Both the position numbers and the translations under genes were made by a program. A stretch of DNA of 64,000 nt from Algoriphagus yeomjeoni (lineage in GTDB: Bacteria; Bacteroidota; Bacteroidia; Cytophagales; Cyclobacteriaceae), in NCBI RefSeq assembly GCF_003259505.1, contig NZ_QLLK01000010.1, positions 79,988 through 143,987 on the forward strand, given 5' to 3'. Positions 1 through 8,885 of the stretch are shown here, piece after piece. Each line of letters opens with the position of its first letter. Within the stretch, counting starts at the first letter, position 1. Under the pieces are notes generated by a model. The model worked only from the letters and a program-made list of their open reading frames with translations, did no database searches and was not told the DNA's origin.

Positions 1-683
1 AATATCGCACGTGGAACAGTCTTTTGGGGATTTCTGATTTCCCCTCCAATGGCCAATCCTGCATCCCCACCCATAAAAGCAAAAAACAAAATCAGGGATG
101 TTTCTCCCAGCTTTTGGATAGTCGGTTCTGATTCCCAAGCAAGATTGACCCATTGCACATCCTTCCAACCAATAGTGATCAATAAAACAATCGGAATCAA
201 TTTGGCAATAGTGGTGATTTTGACCAAACCGATCCCCTGTTTGACACCAATGACATTGAGAATGGCCAATCCAGAAAAAAGGAAAAATAAGGAAAGCACT
301 CTGACTGTCGGATTTTTGAAAACAGGGAAAATCAAAGCTAAAATTTCCACGAGGGCATTGGAAACTGCCGCATCCGCAAAAATGGATCCTGTCAGAAAAA
401 ACGCCGAAATCAAAAATCCGGGAAATGATCCAAATGCGGTCTCCACATAGGCATAGGCCCCTCCTGAATGGGTGACTTTACTACCCGCCTCTGCAAAGCA
501 TAGCATCACCAAACCGATCAGCAATCCGCAAAAAAGGTAAGCCAAGACCCCTGAAGCCCCCATGGTTTCGGCGATGATGGCAGGCAAAACAAAGATGCCG
601 GCCCCTACCATGATATTGACAATATTGGCTGAGAGCCCCCATACGCCGACTTCTCGTTTTAATCCTTCTTGGGTGGTTTTCAT
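1..683 (-). CDS. APC-family amino acid permease, 3' part missing
   Basis: Reading the minus strand from an ATG at 683 gives an open frame that runs off the left edge (227 codons seen). It begins MKTTQEGLKREVGVWGLSA and continues NIVNIMVGAGIFVLP, the conserved first transmembrane helix (GAGIF motif) of amino acid/polyamine/organocation transporters. Later hydrophobic helices follow, and near the edge the motif GGEIRNPQKTVPRAI matches the family's loop signature (E...NP.K.VPRAI). The protein should be an inner-membrane amino acid importer or exchanger; the substrate cannot be told. Downstream genes for peptide and amide hydrolysis on the same strand make an amino-acid or peptide substrate reasonable, but that is inference. 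Confidence 0.88.
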   Translation of the reverse strand, partial: MKTTQEGLKREVGVWGLSANIVNIMVGAGIFVLPAIIAETMGASGVLAYLFCGLLIGLVMLCFAEAGSKVTHSGGAYAYVETAFGSFPGFLISAFFLTGSIFADAAVSNALVEILALIFPVFKNPTVRVLSLFFLFSGLAILNVIGVKQGIGLVKITTIAKLIPIVLLITIGWKDVQWVNLAWESEPTIQKLGETSLILFFAFMGGDAGLAIGGEIRNPQKTVPRAI

Positions 684-998
684 AGGTTTTTTAAAAAATT
701 TATCTCAATGATTTTTCATTAAAATTTGATTTAGGAGATGCTGGAAAAGATAAAAAAATCAAAAGCCACTATGCCTCCACTTAGGACGAACTGCCTTGAT
801 TTATTCCCCAACAGACCAGATTATTCTTCAGGCAAAGTGGGATTGGTGGTTTTATCAAGAATATTTTCAAATTCAACCCCTTCGAGGTCGGGAAATTCGG
901 GGCGGAAGGAGCAGTCCTACTTCTCCAGAAACCGGACTCCGGTTTGGATTAACAAACTGCTTCTGGAAAAGCAACTTAACGACATTTTTCACAATTAT
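684..998. other. Intergenic gap, no convincing gene
   Basis: Between the permease start and the end of the S58 peptidase. Overlapping plus-strand open frames here have no recognisable composition or motif and end inside the peptidase gene. The permease promoter should lie at the left side of this gap, but I see no clear TAnnTTTG box. Confidence 0.4.
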
Positions 999-2180
999 TC
1001 ATTCAACCTTATTGTATTTCCTCAGCAAGTCCACTAGCAATCCATGAGGTAATGCATAAGACTTATTTCCATTGATTCCTTCCATAGTTTCTGCTGCGAT
1101 CATGGCATTGATAATGGCTTCTTCGACAGACTGCACCGTCGCTTCCAATAGCGGATCGATCAAATCATTTGGCAGCATGTCAACACCTGAGAAATCATAG
1201 CGCTGAAAAGCATTTGGATTTGCGGTGGAGAATGCTACAAAAATATCACCCGAGCCATTTGTACCTATTCCACCTGTCAATCCAATTCCGATCGGAACAC
1301 GATTGGCAATCCGTTTCAACTGATGAGGCAGCAAAGGCGCGTCGGTCGCGACCACCACGATGATGGATCCGTCTCCTTCTTTCCTGTATGATTGAGGAGG
1401 CAATTTCAATTCATTATTTAAGGTATCCATTAGTTCTTTTCCTACAGGGACTCCTGCAATCGTGAGGGAAGGTTTCCTGCCAAAATTAGCCTGAACTAAA
1501 ACACCGACTGTGTAAGTGGAATCCATAATCTTTATCATTCTTGAGGATGTCCCGGTTCCACCTTTGAAACCCAAAGCCATCATTCCGGTGCCTCCGCCCA
1601 CATTTCCTTCGGCTATTTGACCACCAGATGAATTGTTGATAGCTTCCAGCACATGTTCCTCTTTGACATGAAATCCATAGATGTCATTCAAAAACCCATC
1701 GTAAGTTTCTGCCACTACCGGATAGGTGTACCACCACTCTTCGCCATTATACCAGTCAGTATCTACATACCACTTCAAAACAGCATCTCGAACCACTCCA
1801 ACACTGTTGGTATTGGTAATCATAATTGGTGTTTCCAAAAAGCCGGATTCCGTGACCCATGTGGTCCCGGTCATTTCCCCATTTCCATTCAGGCTATACC
1901 AATTGGCAAATACAGGACTAAATTTTTGAGTTTTGCCCCGTGGAAAAATGGCAGTGACCCCTGTTCTTACCGGACCTTTTCCTACAATGTTTTCACCACT
2001 TCCAGAAATGATTGTGCTGTATCCGACTTCCACACCTTTTACATCGGTGATGGCATTGAATTGACCAGTTGTGCCATTAAAGGGAACTCCCAAATCTCTC
2101 GCTCGTGGTTTTTGGGCGTAGGATGGCGAACAAATAAGCAGTATTATAAAAGTTGAGAATAATCGGATTATATGTTTCAT
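999..2180 (-). CDS. Exported S58 (DmpA/P1) family aminopeptidase
   Basis: A 393-residue protein with a signal peptide (residues 1-22, ending SYA-Q). The body matches the DmpA/BapA family of self-cleaving N-terminal-nucleophile hydrolases, which release N-terminal D- or beta-amino acids. Visible landmarks: RARDLGVPFNG near the mature N-terminus, TGVTAIFPRG (73-82), NTNSVGVVRDA (123-133), GGGTGMMALGFKGGTGTSSR (195-214) and SYALPHGLLVDLL at the C-terminus. The family is cut immediately before the nucleophilic serine of the GTSSR segment (here Ser212 or Ser213), giving two chains. Full length for the family. It probably acts in the periplasm. It heads a run of exported hydrolases on the same strand. 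Confidence 0.9.
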   Translation of the reverse strand: MKHIIRLFSTFIILLICSPSYAQKPRARDLGVPFNGTTGQFNAITDVKGVEVGYSTIISGSGENIVGKGPVRTGVTAIFPRGKTQKFSPVFANWYSLNGNGEMTGTTWVTESGFLETPIMITNTNSVGVVRDAVLKWYVDTDWYNGEEWWYTYPVVAETYDGFLNDIYGFHVKEEHVLEAINNSSGGQIAEGNVGGGTGMMALGFKGGTGTSSRMIKIMDSTYTVGVLVQANFGRKPSLTIAGVPVGKELMDTLNNELKLPPQSYRKEGDGSIIVVVATDAPLLPHQLKRIANRVPIGIGLTGGIGTNGSGDIFVAFSTANPNAFQRYDFSGVDMLPNDLIDPLLEATVQSVEEAIINAMIAAETMEGINGNKSYALPHGLLVDLLRKYNKVE

Positions 2181-2256
2181 TTTAAAATGTTTAGCTCTTC
2201 TTTTTTCGTTTAATTGATAAATCTTTTGGCCATCAGATCATGGTTATGGGTAAGCT

Positions 2257-2763
2257 TCATTGGTCAGCCATAAATTCAGTGAAGACAGCACTATTTTCAG
2301 TTTCCATTTCACAAGTCCAACTATCAATCCACCATCTCCCATTCTCATAATGGAGCTGAATGCTATTCAGTCCGCGTAGGGTTGATTCCTTTTCGGGCTC
2401 AGTTCTTATTTCAAAAGCACTCCACACCTGCGCCATATTACCAAATTGGCTGACTTTTCTTTTCAGTTCTTTTTCATAAAAATCTTCTTTTGGAGCTAGT
2501 GCAAGCGGAATGTATTCAGCTTCTAGGGCATGGGATTCTGCTTGCCCGTTTTCATCAATTCTTGTTATCACAGCATTTGGGGAATGAATGTAGCGGTCTC
2601 TTTCAAATTGCCAAGGTTCCTGACTCGAACCTGAGACTACATCATAATATGCATTGATAATGGCATCGATGGATTGAATATCTTTGGCATATTTATCTTC
2701 AGCTTTTTGGCCGAAAACCAGTGAATAACTCATGAATAAGGTTACAAATAGTATGTATTTCAT
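2257..2763 (-). CDS. Exported NTF2-like (SnoaL/DUF4440-type) protein
   Basis: 168 residues with a signal peptide (about 1-18, ending VFG-Q). The mature part fits the NTF2-like fold used by SnoaL/DUF4440 proteins: an N-terminal helix IDAIINAYYDVVSG, a middle strand region with FGNMAQVWSAFEIRT, and a C-terminal LHYENGRWWIDSWTCE strand pair. Such proteins are often small-molecule-binding or accessory subunits and many have no known activity; no catalytic residues can be assigned. It sits 76 bp after the DmpA peptidase on the same strand and is probably cotranscribed with its neighbours. Confidence 0.75.
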   Translation of the reverse strand: MKYILFVTLFMSYSLVFGQKAEDKYAKDIQSIDAIINAYYDVVSGSSQEPWQFERDRYIHSPNAVITRIDENGQAESHALEAEYIPLALAPKEDFYEKELKRKVSQFGNMAQVWSAFEIRTEPEKESTLRGLNSIQLHYENGRWWIDSWTCEMETENSAVFTEFMADQ

Positions 2764-2836
2764 CTAGATTTATTTTCTGTCAGTCGGTATTTATTATGCT
2801 TTTGATTTGTAATCCACCACTCAATAAGTTGTAAAC

Positions 2837-3361
2837 TTATTTCTCCAATAGAGGATTTGGACCAATTTCTTGATAGCTAGTGTTGTTTTCGGGTAATATG
2901 CCCACAATATTTATTGGAGTTTCCCCTCGATTCATAAATGCATGGGGAGCGCCTGCTGGAATTTTCACAATGTAGGGTCCAACTGCCGTAAATTGCTTTT
3001 CATTGATCATGTACTCCACAGTGCCATCATACACTATATGTAATTCTTCCATGCCGTGTGAATGCAATGGTGGCCCTCCATTTGGCATTGCCATTGCCAT
3101 TATTACTGAAAGGGATTTAAAATCATAATCTTCACCCTGAGCTATGTAACCAAGTTCACCAGGATGGTCATAATATTTCTTTAAATGCTTAGGATCAATA
3201 ATATAATCAGATGTGTCAAATCGTATCTGTGACTGTATCACAAAGCTTGAATCAGGAATTTCATCGAATCCAAAAGCTTTAACAGGTGAGTTAAATTTTT
3301 CATGTTTCTCAGAACATCCAAGCAGGCACAAATAAGTCAGAAGGATTATTTTTCTATTCAT
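2837..3361 (-). CDS. Cupin-domain lipoprotein
   Basis: 174 residues beginning with a lipoprotein signal (lipobox LLGC, Cys16). The cupin_2 core lies at about residues 75-160: GGPPLHSHGMEELHIVYDG supplies the first metal-binding motif (H-x-H, then E), and PAGAPHAFMNRGETPINIVG the second (H). These His/Glu residues normally hold a divalent metal. Likely anchored in the outer or inner membrane facing the periplasm; the substrate is unknown. It lies among other exported enzymes on the same strand, suggesting a shared catabolic role. Confidence 0.82.
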   Translation of the reverse strand: MNRKIILLTYLCLLGCSEKHEKFNSPVKAFGFDEIPDSSFVIQSQIRFDTSDYIIDPKHLKKYYDHPGELGYIAQGEDYDFKSLSVIMAMAMPNGGPPLHSHGMEELHIVYDGTVEYMINEKQFTAVGPYIVKIPAGAPHAFMNRGETPINIVGILPENNTSYQEIGPNPLLEK

Positions 3362-3385
3362 AGGGTCATTTTAATTGGGATGAGG

Positions 3386-4294
3386 TTACTCTTCCATCTT
3401 CAAAAATCTCGCTGCATTTCCATAAAATATCCCTTCTTTATCCTCCTCTGTCAGGAAGTCAAGACTATTCAAAAAATCAATAGACTTCTCGATTGCGTAA
3501 GGCCAGATCATCTGATCAGAACCAAACATAACTCGATCCAAGTAGCCTGCATGCTTAATGTTTTTCAGAAATTCTGTGATATAGCGTTGCGTATTGGGTT
3601 CCACCCACAGCATGACACCTAGGTCAGTGTAGAGCTGTGGATAATAGGCCATCAATCTGATGGCATGCTCGGGCCAGTCTTCACCACCTGCATGCATCAT
3701 ATAAATTCTGAGTTTCGGGTAGTTGACCAGCACATCTTCAATCAGGTAGGGATCACCTAATTGAAGTCTTGCTTTGGGAGCCCATGTTTGGGTGCCTAAT
3801 GGTTCACCTCCACCAGTATGTACGGCTACAGGAATATCATATCTTTCGCAAATCCTCAGGTAAGGTTGCCATTCAGGATCACTAAGTGTGGTGCCACTAT
3901 AGTAAGGTCCCAATTCCCCGAAAATTTCAATTTCCCCGTCCTTTATCATTTGCTCAAAGCGGATGGTATCCATGTCGTAACTATCCGGAGCAAACTGTAA
4001 TATCCCTTTAATCACCCGATCGGAATTATCCTTATCTGCCCATGTTACTACGCTTTCAGGATTTCCGCTGACCATCGCTTTCACAATATTGAATTGCTCA
4101 AAATACTTAAAAGTCACTAGGCGATGTTCTTCTGCATTTGTTGAACCTTTGATTCCATAATGATCTGTGGCTGGTTGTCTATCTCCGAAATCACTTGGTG
4201 AATAAGAGTGAACATGCATGTCTATTATTTTCGTTTGCGCCTGGACGATAAAGATTTCCAGTAGTAATGTGAGTAAGAGAAGAAGTTTTTTCAT
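3386..4294 (-). CDS. Exported amidohydrolase-family (Amidohydro_2) protein
   Basis: 302 residues with a signal peptide (1-20, ending VQA-Q). Immediately after it is the metal-binding IIDMHVHS (His27, His29). Further family landmarks are EIFGELGPYYSG, IPVAVHTGGGE (metal His), YMMHAGGEDWPE (His) and VMFGSDQMIWP (catalytic Asp). This is the metal-dependent TIM-barrel hydrolase/decarboxylase family. The reaction cannot be narrowed further from sequence. It is 24 bp upstream of the cupin lipoprotein on the same strand, so probably one operon; the gap to the next upstream gene is 67 bp. Confidence 0.86.
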   Translation of the reverse strand: MKKLLLLLTLLLEIFIVQAQTKIIDMHVHSYSPSDFGDRQPATDHYGIKGSTNAEEHRLVTFKYFEQFNIVKAMVSGNPESVVTWADKDNSDRVIKGILQFAPDSYDMDTIRFEQMIKDGEIEIFGELGPYYSGTTLSDPEWQPYLRICERYDIPVAVHTGGGEPLGTQTWAPKARLQLGDPYLIEDVLVNYPKLRIYMMHAGGEDWPEHAIRLMAYYPQLYTDLGVMLWVEPNTQRYITEFLKNIKHAGYLDRVMFGSDQMIWPYAIEKSIDFLNSLDFLTEEDKEGIFYGNAARFLKMEE

Positions 4295-4361
4295 AATTTA
4301 TTTTAATTAGGCGCTTATGGCAGATATAATAGAGGTTGAATAAATTCAGCAGTGAGCGTTA

Positions 4362-4883
4362 CTATTTCTTTTGAGGATTATAGGCCCAGCATTCCATTTC
4401 TACCCTAGCACCCAGGGCAAGGCCATTTACTCCCATTGCTGAGCGTGTAGGATATCGGCCCAGCTCGAAATAACCTGCATATATTTTATTGAAGGCCTGC
4501 CACTCGGACATGTCAGCCAGCATTACTGTGCATTTGAAGACATCCTCCAGACCCAGGCCGTGGCTGGCAAGTGTTGCCTTAATGCGCTCGAACATGCGGT
4601 GTGTTTCAGGTTCTATGCCTCCCGGCACGGGGCCAGTTCCATCTCCAGCATCTCCGATCTCACCTGAAAGAAAAAGGATATCCCCTACCTGTACTGCACT
4701 GGAGAAAGGATAGGGAAGTTCGGAAGGAGTAAATACCGGAGATTGATTTATCCCACCAATCGCTATTCCTGTTTTTTGATGGTTATTATGCGATTCAGTA
4801 AAACCGGCCGTCTCCTTTTGATTATTTGTACAGCCCATGATGAGCGCAAAAGTAATTAAAACAGGTGCTGATAAATTTTTCAT
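4362..4883 (-). CDS. RidA/YjgF-family lipoprotein
   Basis: 173 residues with a lipoprotein signal (lipobox IMGC, Cys18) and a linker, then a Rid-family domain from about residue 45: PVFTPSELPYPFSSAVQVGDILFLSGEIG, later ATLASHGLGLEDVFKCTVMLADM and a C-terminal RSAMGVNGLALGARVEMEC. RidA proteins hydrolyse reactive enamine/imine intermediates of amino acid metabolism; the Arg in the RSA segment is usually the carboxylate-binding residue and is present. Being lipid-anchored rather than cytosolic is unusual for RidA but seen in some exported catabolic sets. Same strand and spacing as its neighbours. Confidence 0.85.
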   Translation of the reverse strand: MKNLSAPVLITFALIMGCTNNQKETAGFTESHNNHQKTGIAIGGINQSPVFTPSELPYPFSSAVQVGDILFLSGEIGDAGDGTGPVPGGIEPETHRMFERIKATLASHGLGLEDVFKCTVMLADMSEWQAFNKIYAGYFELGRYPTRSAMGVNGLALGARVEMECWAYNPQKK

Positions 4884-5020
4884 AGTTATGGTTGACTATT
4901 TAATAATAAGATGACTGGCTTTTGTTGTCGTTCTTTATCCAATTCTGGGGTTCGTATTTTGTCCGATATTTCATGATTTATCAAGGGAATTTGTGCAATC
5001 CGACAGGTATTGGATTTTCT

Positions 5021-5905
5021 TTATAAGCCTTCTAAAAAATTGAATATTTCCACATAGGCATTGGCTAGTTCTTCCTTTGTAGGACTATGCTTTCCGTTAG
5101 GGATAAACATCCTGGTATCTTTCCCCTTCCTCATCAGGGAAACAAACTGCTCGAAAGTCGCAGGTGGAATTTGGTCATCCAGGCCTCCATGCCAAAGAAA
5201 AACCGGGGGGTCATTATCATCAAAATAGGTTACAGGTTCGTAAACCGATAACACCTCTCTGCTAGCGTAGCCATCTGAGGGAAAGAGCGCATTACCGGCT
5301 TTACTAAATAGCTCGTATTCGTGATCTACAAATATTTTTTCTATAACATCTAAGTCATCTACAGGGCCAGAGACGTTTATAACTCCAATAATCTCAATCT
5401 CATCTTCCAGCTTATCAGGAAACATAGGGTTGTTTTGAGCTAATCCTACATTCGTGGCAATTTGTGCTCCCGCAGAAAAGCCTGTTACAATAATTTGAGA
5501 GAGATTTAAATTGTATTCACCATTATTAGATTTGAGAAAGTTGAGTGCATTGGTAAGGTCACTTGTCGCTAGTGGTATTCCTCTTTTTAATCTATAATTG
5601 AGGTTGACTACATGGAAGCCTTTTTTGAGGTATGGCTCAATATATCTTTCTTCCTGGCTTTTGTCACTTAAATAATAGGCTCCTCCATGAAGGAATACAA
5701 TAGTAAAGCCTTTATTTCCATTGGCTTTTTCCTTTTCAGCAAGATAGATGTCCATCTTCTGTTCCATGTCTTCACCATAAGGTATGTCTTTAAATACCTC
5801 ATATCCGGCTATTTGTTGTGCAAATAAAAGATTGCCCGGATTGAGATTGAACAACAATATTAGAATTACAAGTATTCGGTTCAATAAGTCTGATGATTTT
5901 TCCAT
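5021..5905 (-). CDS. Exported alpha/beta-hydrolase (esterase/BD-FAE type)
   Basis: 294 residues, N-terminal hydrophobic signal (about 10-29). Alpha/beta-hydrolase landmarks: the oxyanion-hole motif FLHGGAYYLSD (HGG), the nucleophile elbow VTGFSAGAQIA (G-x-S-x-G), the acid near FLWHGGLDDQIPP and the catalytic histidine in PNGKHSP. This is the carboxylesterase/hormone-sensitive-lipase-like group; DUFs in this group include feruloyl-type esterases. Substrate unknown. A conserved ~29-bp repeat sits in the 60-bp gap between this gene and the upstream M20 peptidase gene. Confidence 0.85.
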   Translation of the reverse strand: MEKSSDLLNRILVILILLFNLNPGNLLFAQQIAGYEVFKDIPYGEDMEQKMDIYLAEKEKANGNKGFTIVFLHGGAYYLSDKSQEERYIEPYLKKGFHVVNLNYRLKRGIPLATSDLTNALNFLKSNNGEYNLNLSQIIVTGFSAGAQIATNVGLAQNNPMFPDKLEDEIEIIGVINVSGPVDDLDVIEKIFVDHEYELFSKAGNALFPSDGYASREVLSVYEPVTYFDDNDPPVFLWHGGLDDQIPPATFEQFVSLMRKGKDTRMFIPNGKHSPTKEELANAYVEIFNFLEGL

Positions 5906-5925
5906 TGTGCTATTTTTATATCCAA

Positions 5926-5954
5926 TGCCTACTCTAACCGGTTTTTGGCTTTTC
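5926..5954. repeat. Intercistronic repeat, copy A
   Basis: Plus strand starts TGCCTACTCTAACC and ends GTTTTTGGCTTTTC. It shares the TGCCTACT....GTTTT.GGCTTT pattern with copies at 7513 and 8020. Lies 21 bp upstream of the esterase start. Confidence 0.6.
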
Positions 5955-5965
5955 TAATTATAGAT

Positions 5966-7495
5966 TTACTTGGTATCAGTGCGATTTTGATCGACAAATG
6001 CATGTAATAATTGCGCATAAATGAGTTGACCTTTTTTAAAGCTAGCAATTCTCATAAATTCATTATCGGCATGAAAATTCTCATCACTTCGCTGAAAGCC
6101 AATCGAGACCAAATCAGGCCCACCTGCATCAGGGATAAAAGATAGGGCTGGGACAGTTCCACCTATGTAGAGAATTTTTGGGGAAATTCCGAAGAAGTCA
6201 GTTAGCACTTTTTTTCCAATCTTATACCCCATATCATCTTCATTTAAGACAGTAGCGGCTGCCATTCCACTTGCTTTAAATTCTGCTTGGATTCCCCAGG
6301 GAATATTTCTTTCGATATGGCTTTTAATCAAGCTGTTAATTTTTTCCGGGTTCTGACCTGGCCCCAATCGTGTCATGATCCTGAACCAGGCTGTATGCGG
6401 TATAATAGAGGCTTTTCCGTCAGTATAACCTGATTTGAGACCAGTGATATCCATGGATCCACGAATCCATGTTCGTTCAGTATAGGTGTAGTCGGCTTCT
6501 CCAATCCATTGATCAATTTCAAATTTCTTCAATTCATCTGCTTCTTGGTTTTTGTCTACAGAAGCAGCGATTTCTATTTTTTCCCCCTCAGAGAATATTT
6601 TTAAATCATCATAAAATCCTTCAATGGCGACTGACCCATCATCATTATACATAGAAGCAATTACTCTGGAGGAAGCAACTGCAGCATTGGGTGCAACTCC
6701 TCCATAGATGCCTGAATGTAAATCAGTATTGGCGGAGGTTAAAGTGACTTCTATATCCGAAGCACCACGAAGGCCTTTCCATATCAAACCCTGCTCATCA
6801 CTATACATGGCGGCATCTACATTGATGCCGAAATCTATATCTTTTAACCAATCTTTGTGATCGGCTAACCAGCCTGGTAAATGCGGGCTCCCGATTTCTT
6901 CTCCTCCATCCAAAAGGATTTTAATATTTACTGGAAGCTTCCCATCTATAGTCATTAAGGCTTCAAGAGTGCTTATTAAGGCTATGATAGGGCCTTTGTC
7001 ATCAGTGGCTCCTCTACCATACAATCGACCATCTCTGATTTCCGCTTTGAAGGGATCATTCTGCCATTGCTCGCTATTGACAGGTTGCACATCAAAATGT
7101 CCATAAAAAAGGACAGTAGGCTGATCTATATGCTGATTGTAATCCGAAATGACTACCGGCAAGCCATAGGAGAAATTTATTTGGCTTTTTTCTAAGCCAA
7201 TATTGATTAGTTTATTTTTAAGGAATTCTGCTGCTTCTATCAAATCATTTTGATGATCAGCTTGCATAGATAAAGAGGGGTATGAAATTAAAGCTATCAA
7301 TTCATCAATATGCCTTTCATAATTCTGGTCAAAATAATTATTGTAGGCTATAATTTGATTATCAGTAGGTCTAGTGACTTTTAAAGAATCGCTTGTATTT
7401 TCCGCCTTCTGTTTGATTTGACTCAGACAGATTTGATTGTAGCCGGTAAAGACAATAATCAAATAGAAAAAATGGATTTTAGATTTTTTCATCAT
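5966..7495 (-). CDS. Exported M20-family metallopeptidase (dipeptidase)
   Basis: 509 residues with an N-terminal hydrophobic signal (about 8-26). M20 landmarks: LFYGHFDVQPV (metal His and Asp), YGRGATDDKGPI (bridging Asp), DGGEEIGSPHLP (general base Glu and metal Glu), the dimerisation segment with DLHSGIYGG, and a C-terminal DENFHADNEFM metal His. It should hydrolyse small peptides or acylated amino acids with a two-metal centre. Two ATG codons in tandem occur at the start. Flanked on both sides by copies of the intercistronic repeat and in line with the esterase and NTF2-like genes. Confidence 0.9.
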   Translation of the reverse strand: MMKKSKIHFFYLIIVFTGYNQICLSQIKQKAENTSDSLKVTRPTDNQIIAYNNYFDQNYERHIDELIALISYPSLSMQADHQNDLIEAAEFLKNKLINIGLEKSQINFSYGLPVVISDYNQHIDQPTVLFYGHFDVQPVNSEQWQNDPFKAEIRDGRLYGRGATDDKGPIIALISTLEALMTIDGKLPVNIKILLDGGEEIGSPHLPGWLADHKDWLKDIDFGINVDAAMYSDEQGLIWKGLRGASDIEVTLTSANTDLHSGIYGGVAPNAAVASSRVIASMYNDDGSVAIEGFYDDLKIFSEGEKIEIAASVDKNQEADELKKFEIDQWIGEADYTYTERTWIRGSMDITGLKSGYTDGKASIIPHTAWFRIMTRLGPGQNPEKINSLIKSHIERNIPWGIQAEFKASGMAAATVLNEDDMGYKIGKKVLTDFFGISPKILYIGGTVPALSFIPDAGGPDLVSIGFQRSDENFHADNEFMRIASFKKGQLIYAQLLHAFVDQNRTDTK

Positions 7496-7512
7496 TGTAT
7501 TAAATTGTGTTT

Positions 7513-7541
7513 TGCCTACTTTGATAGGTTTTCGGTTATCT
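7513..7541. repeat. Intercistronic repeat, copy B
   Basis: Plus strand TGCCTACTTTGATAGG followed by TTTTCGGTTATCT. It lies 17 bp upstream of the M20 start, in a 61-bp gap of nearly the same length as the gaps that hold copies A and C. Confidence 0.6.
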
Positions 7542-7556
7542 CTTTTTACTATGAGT

Positions 7557-8000
7557 TTATTTTGTATTCGCCCATAGCCAATTTATCATTTTCCATTCCC
7601 CACTTATCTTTCCTAACTGAACATAGTCAAAGAAACTATATTTATTTTGGGTTATTTTTATAGTTGCGATATCTGATGCAATATCAAAGATTATAACATC
7701 CGCTTTAAAAGGTTCTTCTGGTTTTTCATCATTGGGCGTTAAAGTTTTTGTGTAAAACAGTAATTCTGAATACCCCATATTACTTAATCGATAATTCCCT
7801 TTGTCATCTTTTCTAATTACCCTTTTTGCCAATTCTGGATGTATTGCTTTTTCCATTCTCTCATAATTATTTGTCCATAGACCTTCAATATAGTTTAGAG
7901 CGGTTTCTTTGATTAATAAAGAATCACTCTTCGTCTGTCCAAACAGAGAGCTGGATGATACCAACATTATCACAACACATATAACATGAGATATTTTCAT
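7557..8000 (-). CDS. Exported NTF2-like / lumazine-binding-like protein
   Basis: 147 residues with a signal peptide (1-21, ending LFG-Q). The mature sequence KETALNYIEGLWTNNYERMEKAIHPELAKRV resembles the Lumazine_bd_2/NTF2-like group common in Bacteroidota, with the C-terminal strands IKITQNKYSFFDYVQLGKISGEWKMINWLW. Catalytic function is unknown for this group. It is placed in the same-strand series between the M20 peptidase and a membrane protein. Confidence 0.75.
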   Translation of the reverse strand: MKISHVICVVIMLVSSSSLFGQTKSDSLLIKETALNYIEGLWTNNYERMEKAIHPELAKRVIRKDDKGNYRLSNMGYSELLFYTKTLTPNDEKPEEPFKADVIIFDIASDIATIKITQNKYSFFDYVQLGKISGEWKMINWLWANTK

Positions 8001-8019
8001 TATTTCCCTTATTTAATAT

Positions 8020-8048
8020 TGCCTACTCTAGATAGTTTTCGGCTTTCC
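8020..8048. repeat. Intercistronic repeat, copy C
   Basis: Plus strand TGCCTACTCTAGATAG followed by TTTTCGGCTTTCC. It lies about 20 bp upstream of the NTF2-like gene start, in a 54-bp gap. Confidence 0.6.
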
Positions 8049-8054
8049 TGTTTT

Positions 8055-8807
8055 TTATCGAAATAATATTGTTTCTGCAAACCATCGCCAGCGAGCAGTT
8101 TCACTTGCGTTGTTGTTGATCAGGAAAACAATGGTATAAAGACCAATCACCACCAATACAGGTTTGAGCGAGAGTTGCTTGGACCATTGAAAAATTGCTA
8201 AGGCAACTAACAAGATCATGGCAAATAATTGGGAAGCATAAGTAAGGAAGAAGTTGGGCTCGAGTTCAAAGGAATTGGACCAAAACCCAATCAGTCGGTC
8301 TAAAGCGGGGTCAATGGAGGTAAAAATAGCCCCTATCATGTAGGTGGCATGTGGAAGGATTTTTTTGCGATGGACAATGGCAAGTACGTAACAGATGATG
8401 AGTAAAAGCAAAAACAGGATTCCGATGCTTTGTAAACTTGCTACTCTTTCAAGCACCTCCTGAGGAGAAAGCTGAAGTTCACCGGTTTCCACTCTGTCCT
8501 GTACACGTAGAAGCACTCTGTCATATCGTGCCTGAATTAGTGTATATCCGGAAATTACTATTAGAACTATCAACACATAACTTATTTTGCCTATCATTTT
8601 ATGTGCGTGGATCTTCTTTTTTAAAATCAAATACGGCTGCACAATACTCATGATTACCCATAAGCACATAAAGAAGGCATGAATATGCTGTACAGTTGTT
8701 TTATTATCTGTCAACTTACTCCAATAACTTGGGTAAAAGCCAAAGAATATTAAAGGTATCAATAAGAATAACCATTTTTCGATATGTGGGAATAAGGTTC
8801 TATTCAC
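8055..8807 (-). CDS. Multi-pass membrane protein, unknown function
   Basis: 250 residues with about seven hydrophobic segments: WLFLLIPLIFFGF near residue 12-25, then HIHAFFMCLWVIMSIVQPYLIL, ISYVLIVLIVISGYTL, IGILFLLLLIICYVLAIV, a helix near residue 190, and LVVIGLYTIVFLI near the end. Histidines at HIHAF and KKKIHAHKMIGK are placed at membrane edges, as in cytochrome-b561-like or DUF2306-like proteins, but I cannot confirm the family. Inner-membrane location is clear; role unknown. Confidence 0.6.
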   Translation of the reverse strand: MNRTLFPHIEKWLFLLIPLIFFGFYPSYWSKLTDNKTTVQHIHAFFMCLWVIMSIVQPYLILKKKIHAHKMIGKISYVLIVLIVISGYTLIQARYDRVLLRVQDRVETGELQLSPQEVLERVASLQSIGILFLLLLIICYVLAIVHRKKILPHATYMIGAIFTSIDPALDRLIGFWSNSFELEPNFFLTYASQLFAMILLVALAIFQWSKQLSLKPVLVVIGLYTIVFLINNNASETARWRWFAETILFR

Positions 8808-8885
8808 TGATTTTTAATTTTTGCGCATGTTGATTTTCGAAGTTTTCATTTTCTTACTTTCAATTTACCTGACAATTAATTCCTG

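Noticed and set aside
738..1037. 99-codon open frame upstream of the S58 peptidase gene end
   Set aside because: Overlaps another frame in the same gap, runs into the peptidase gene, and has no family-like composition.
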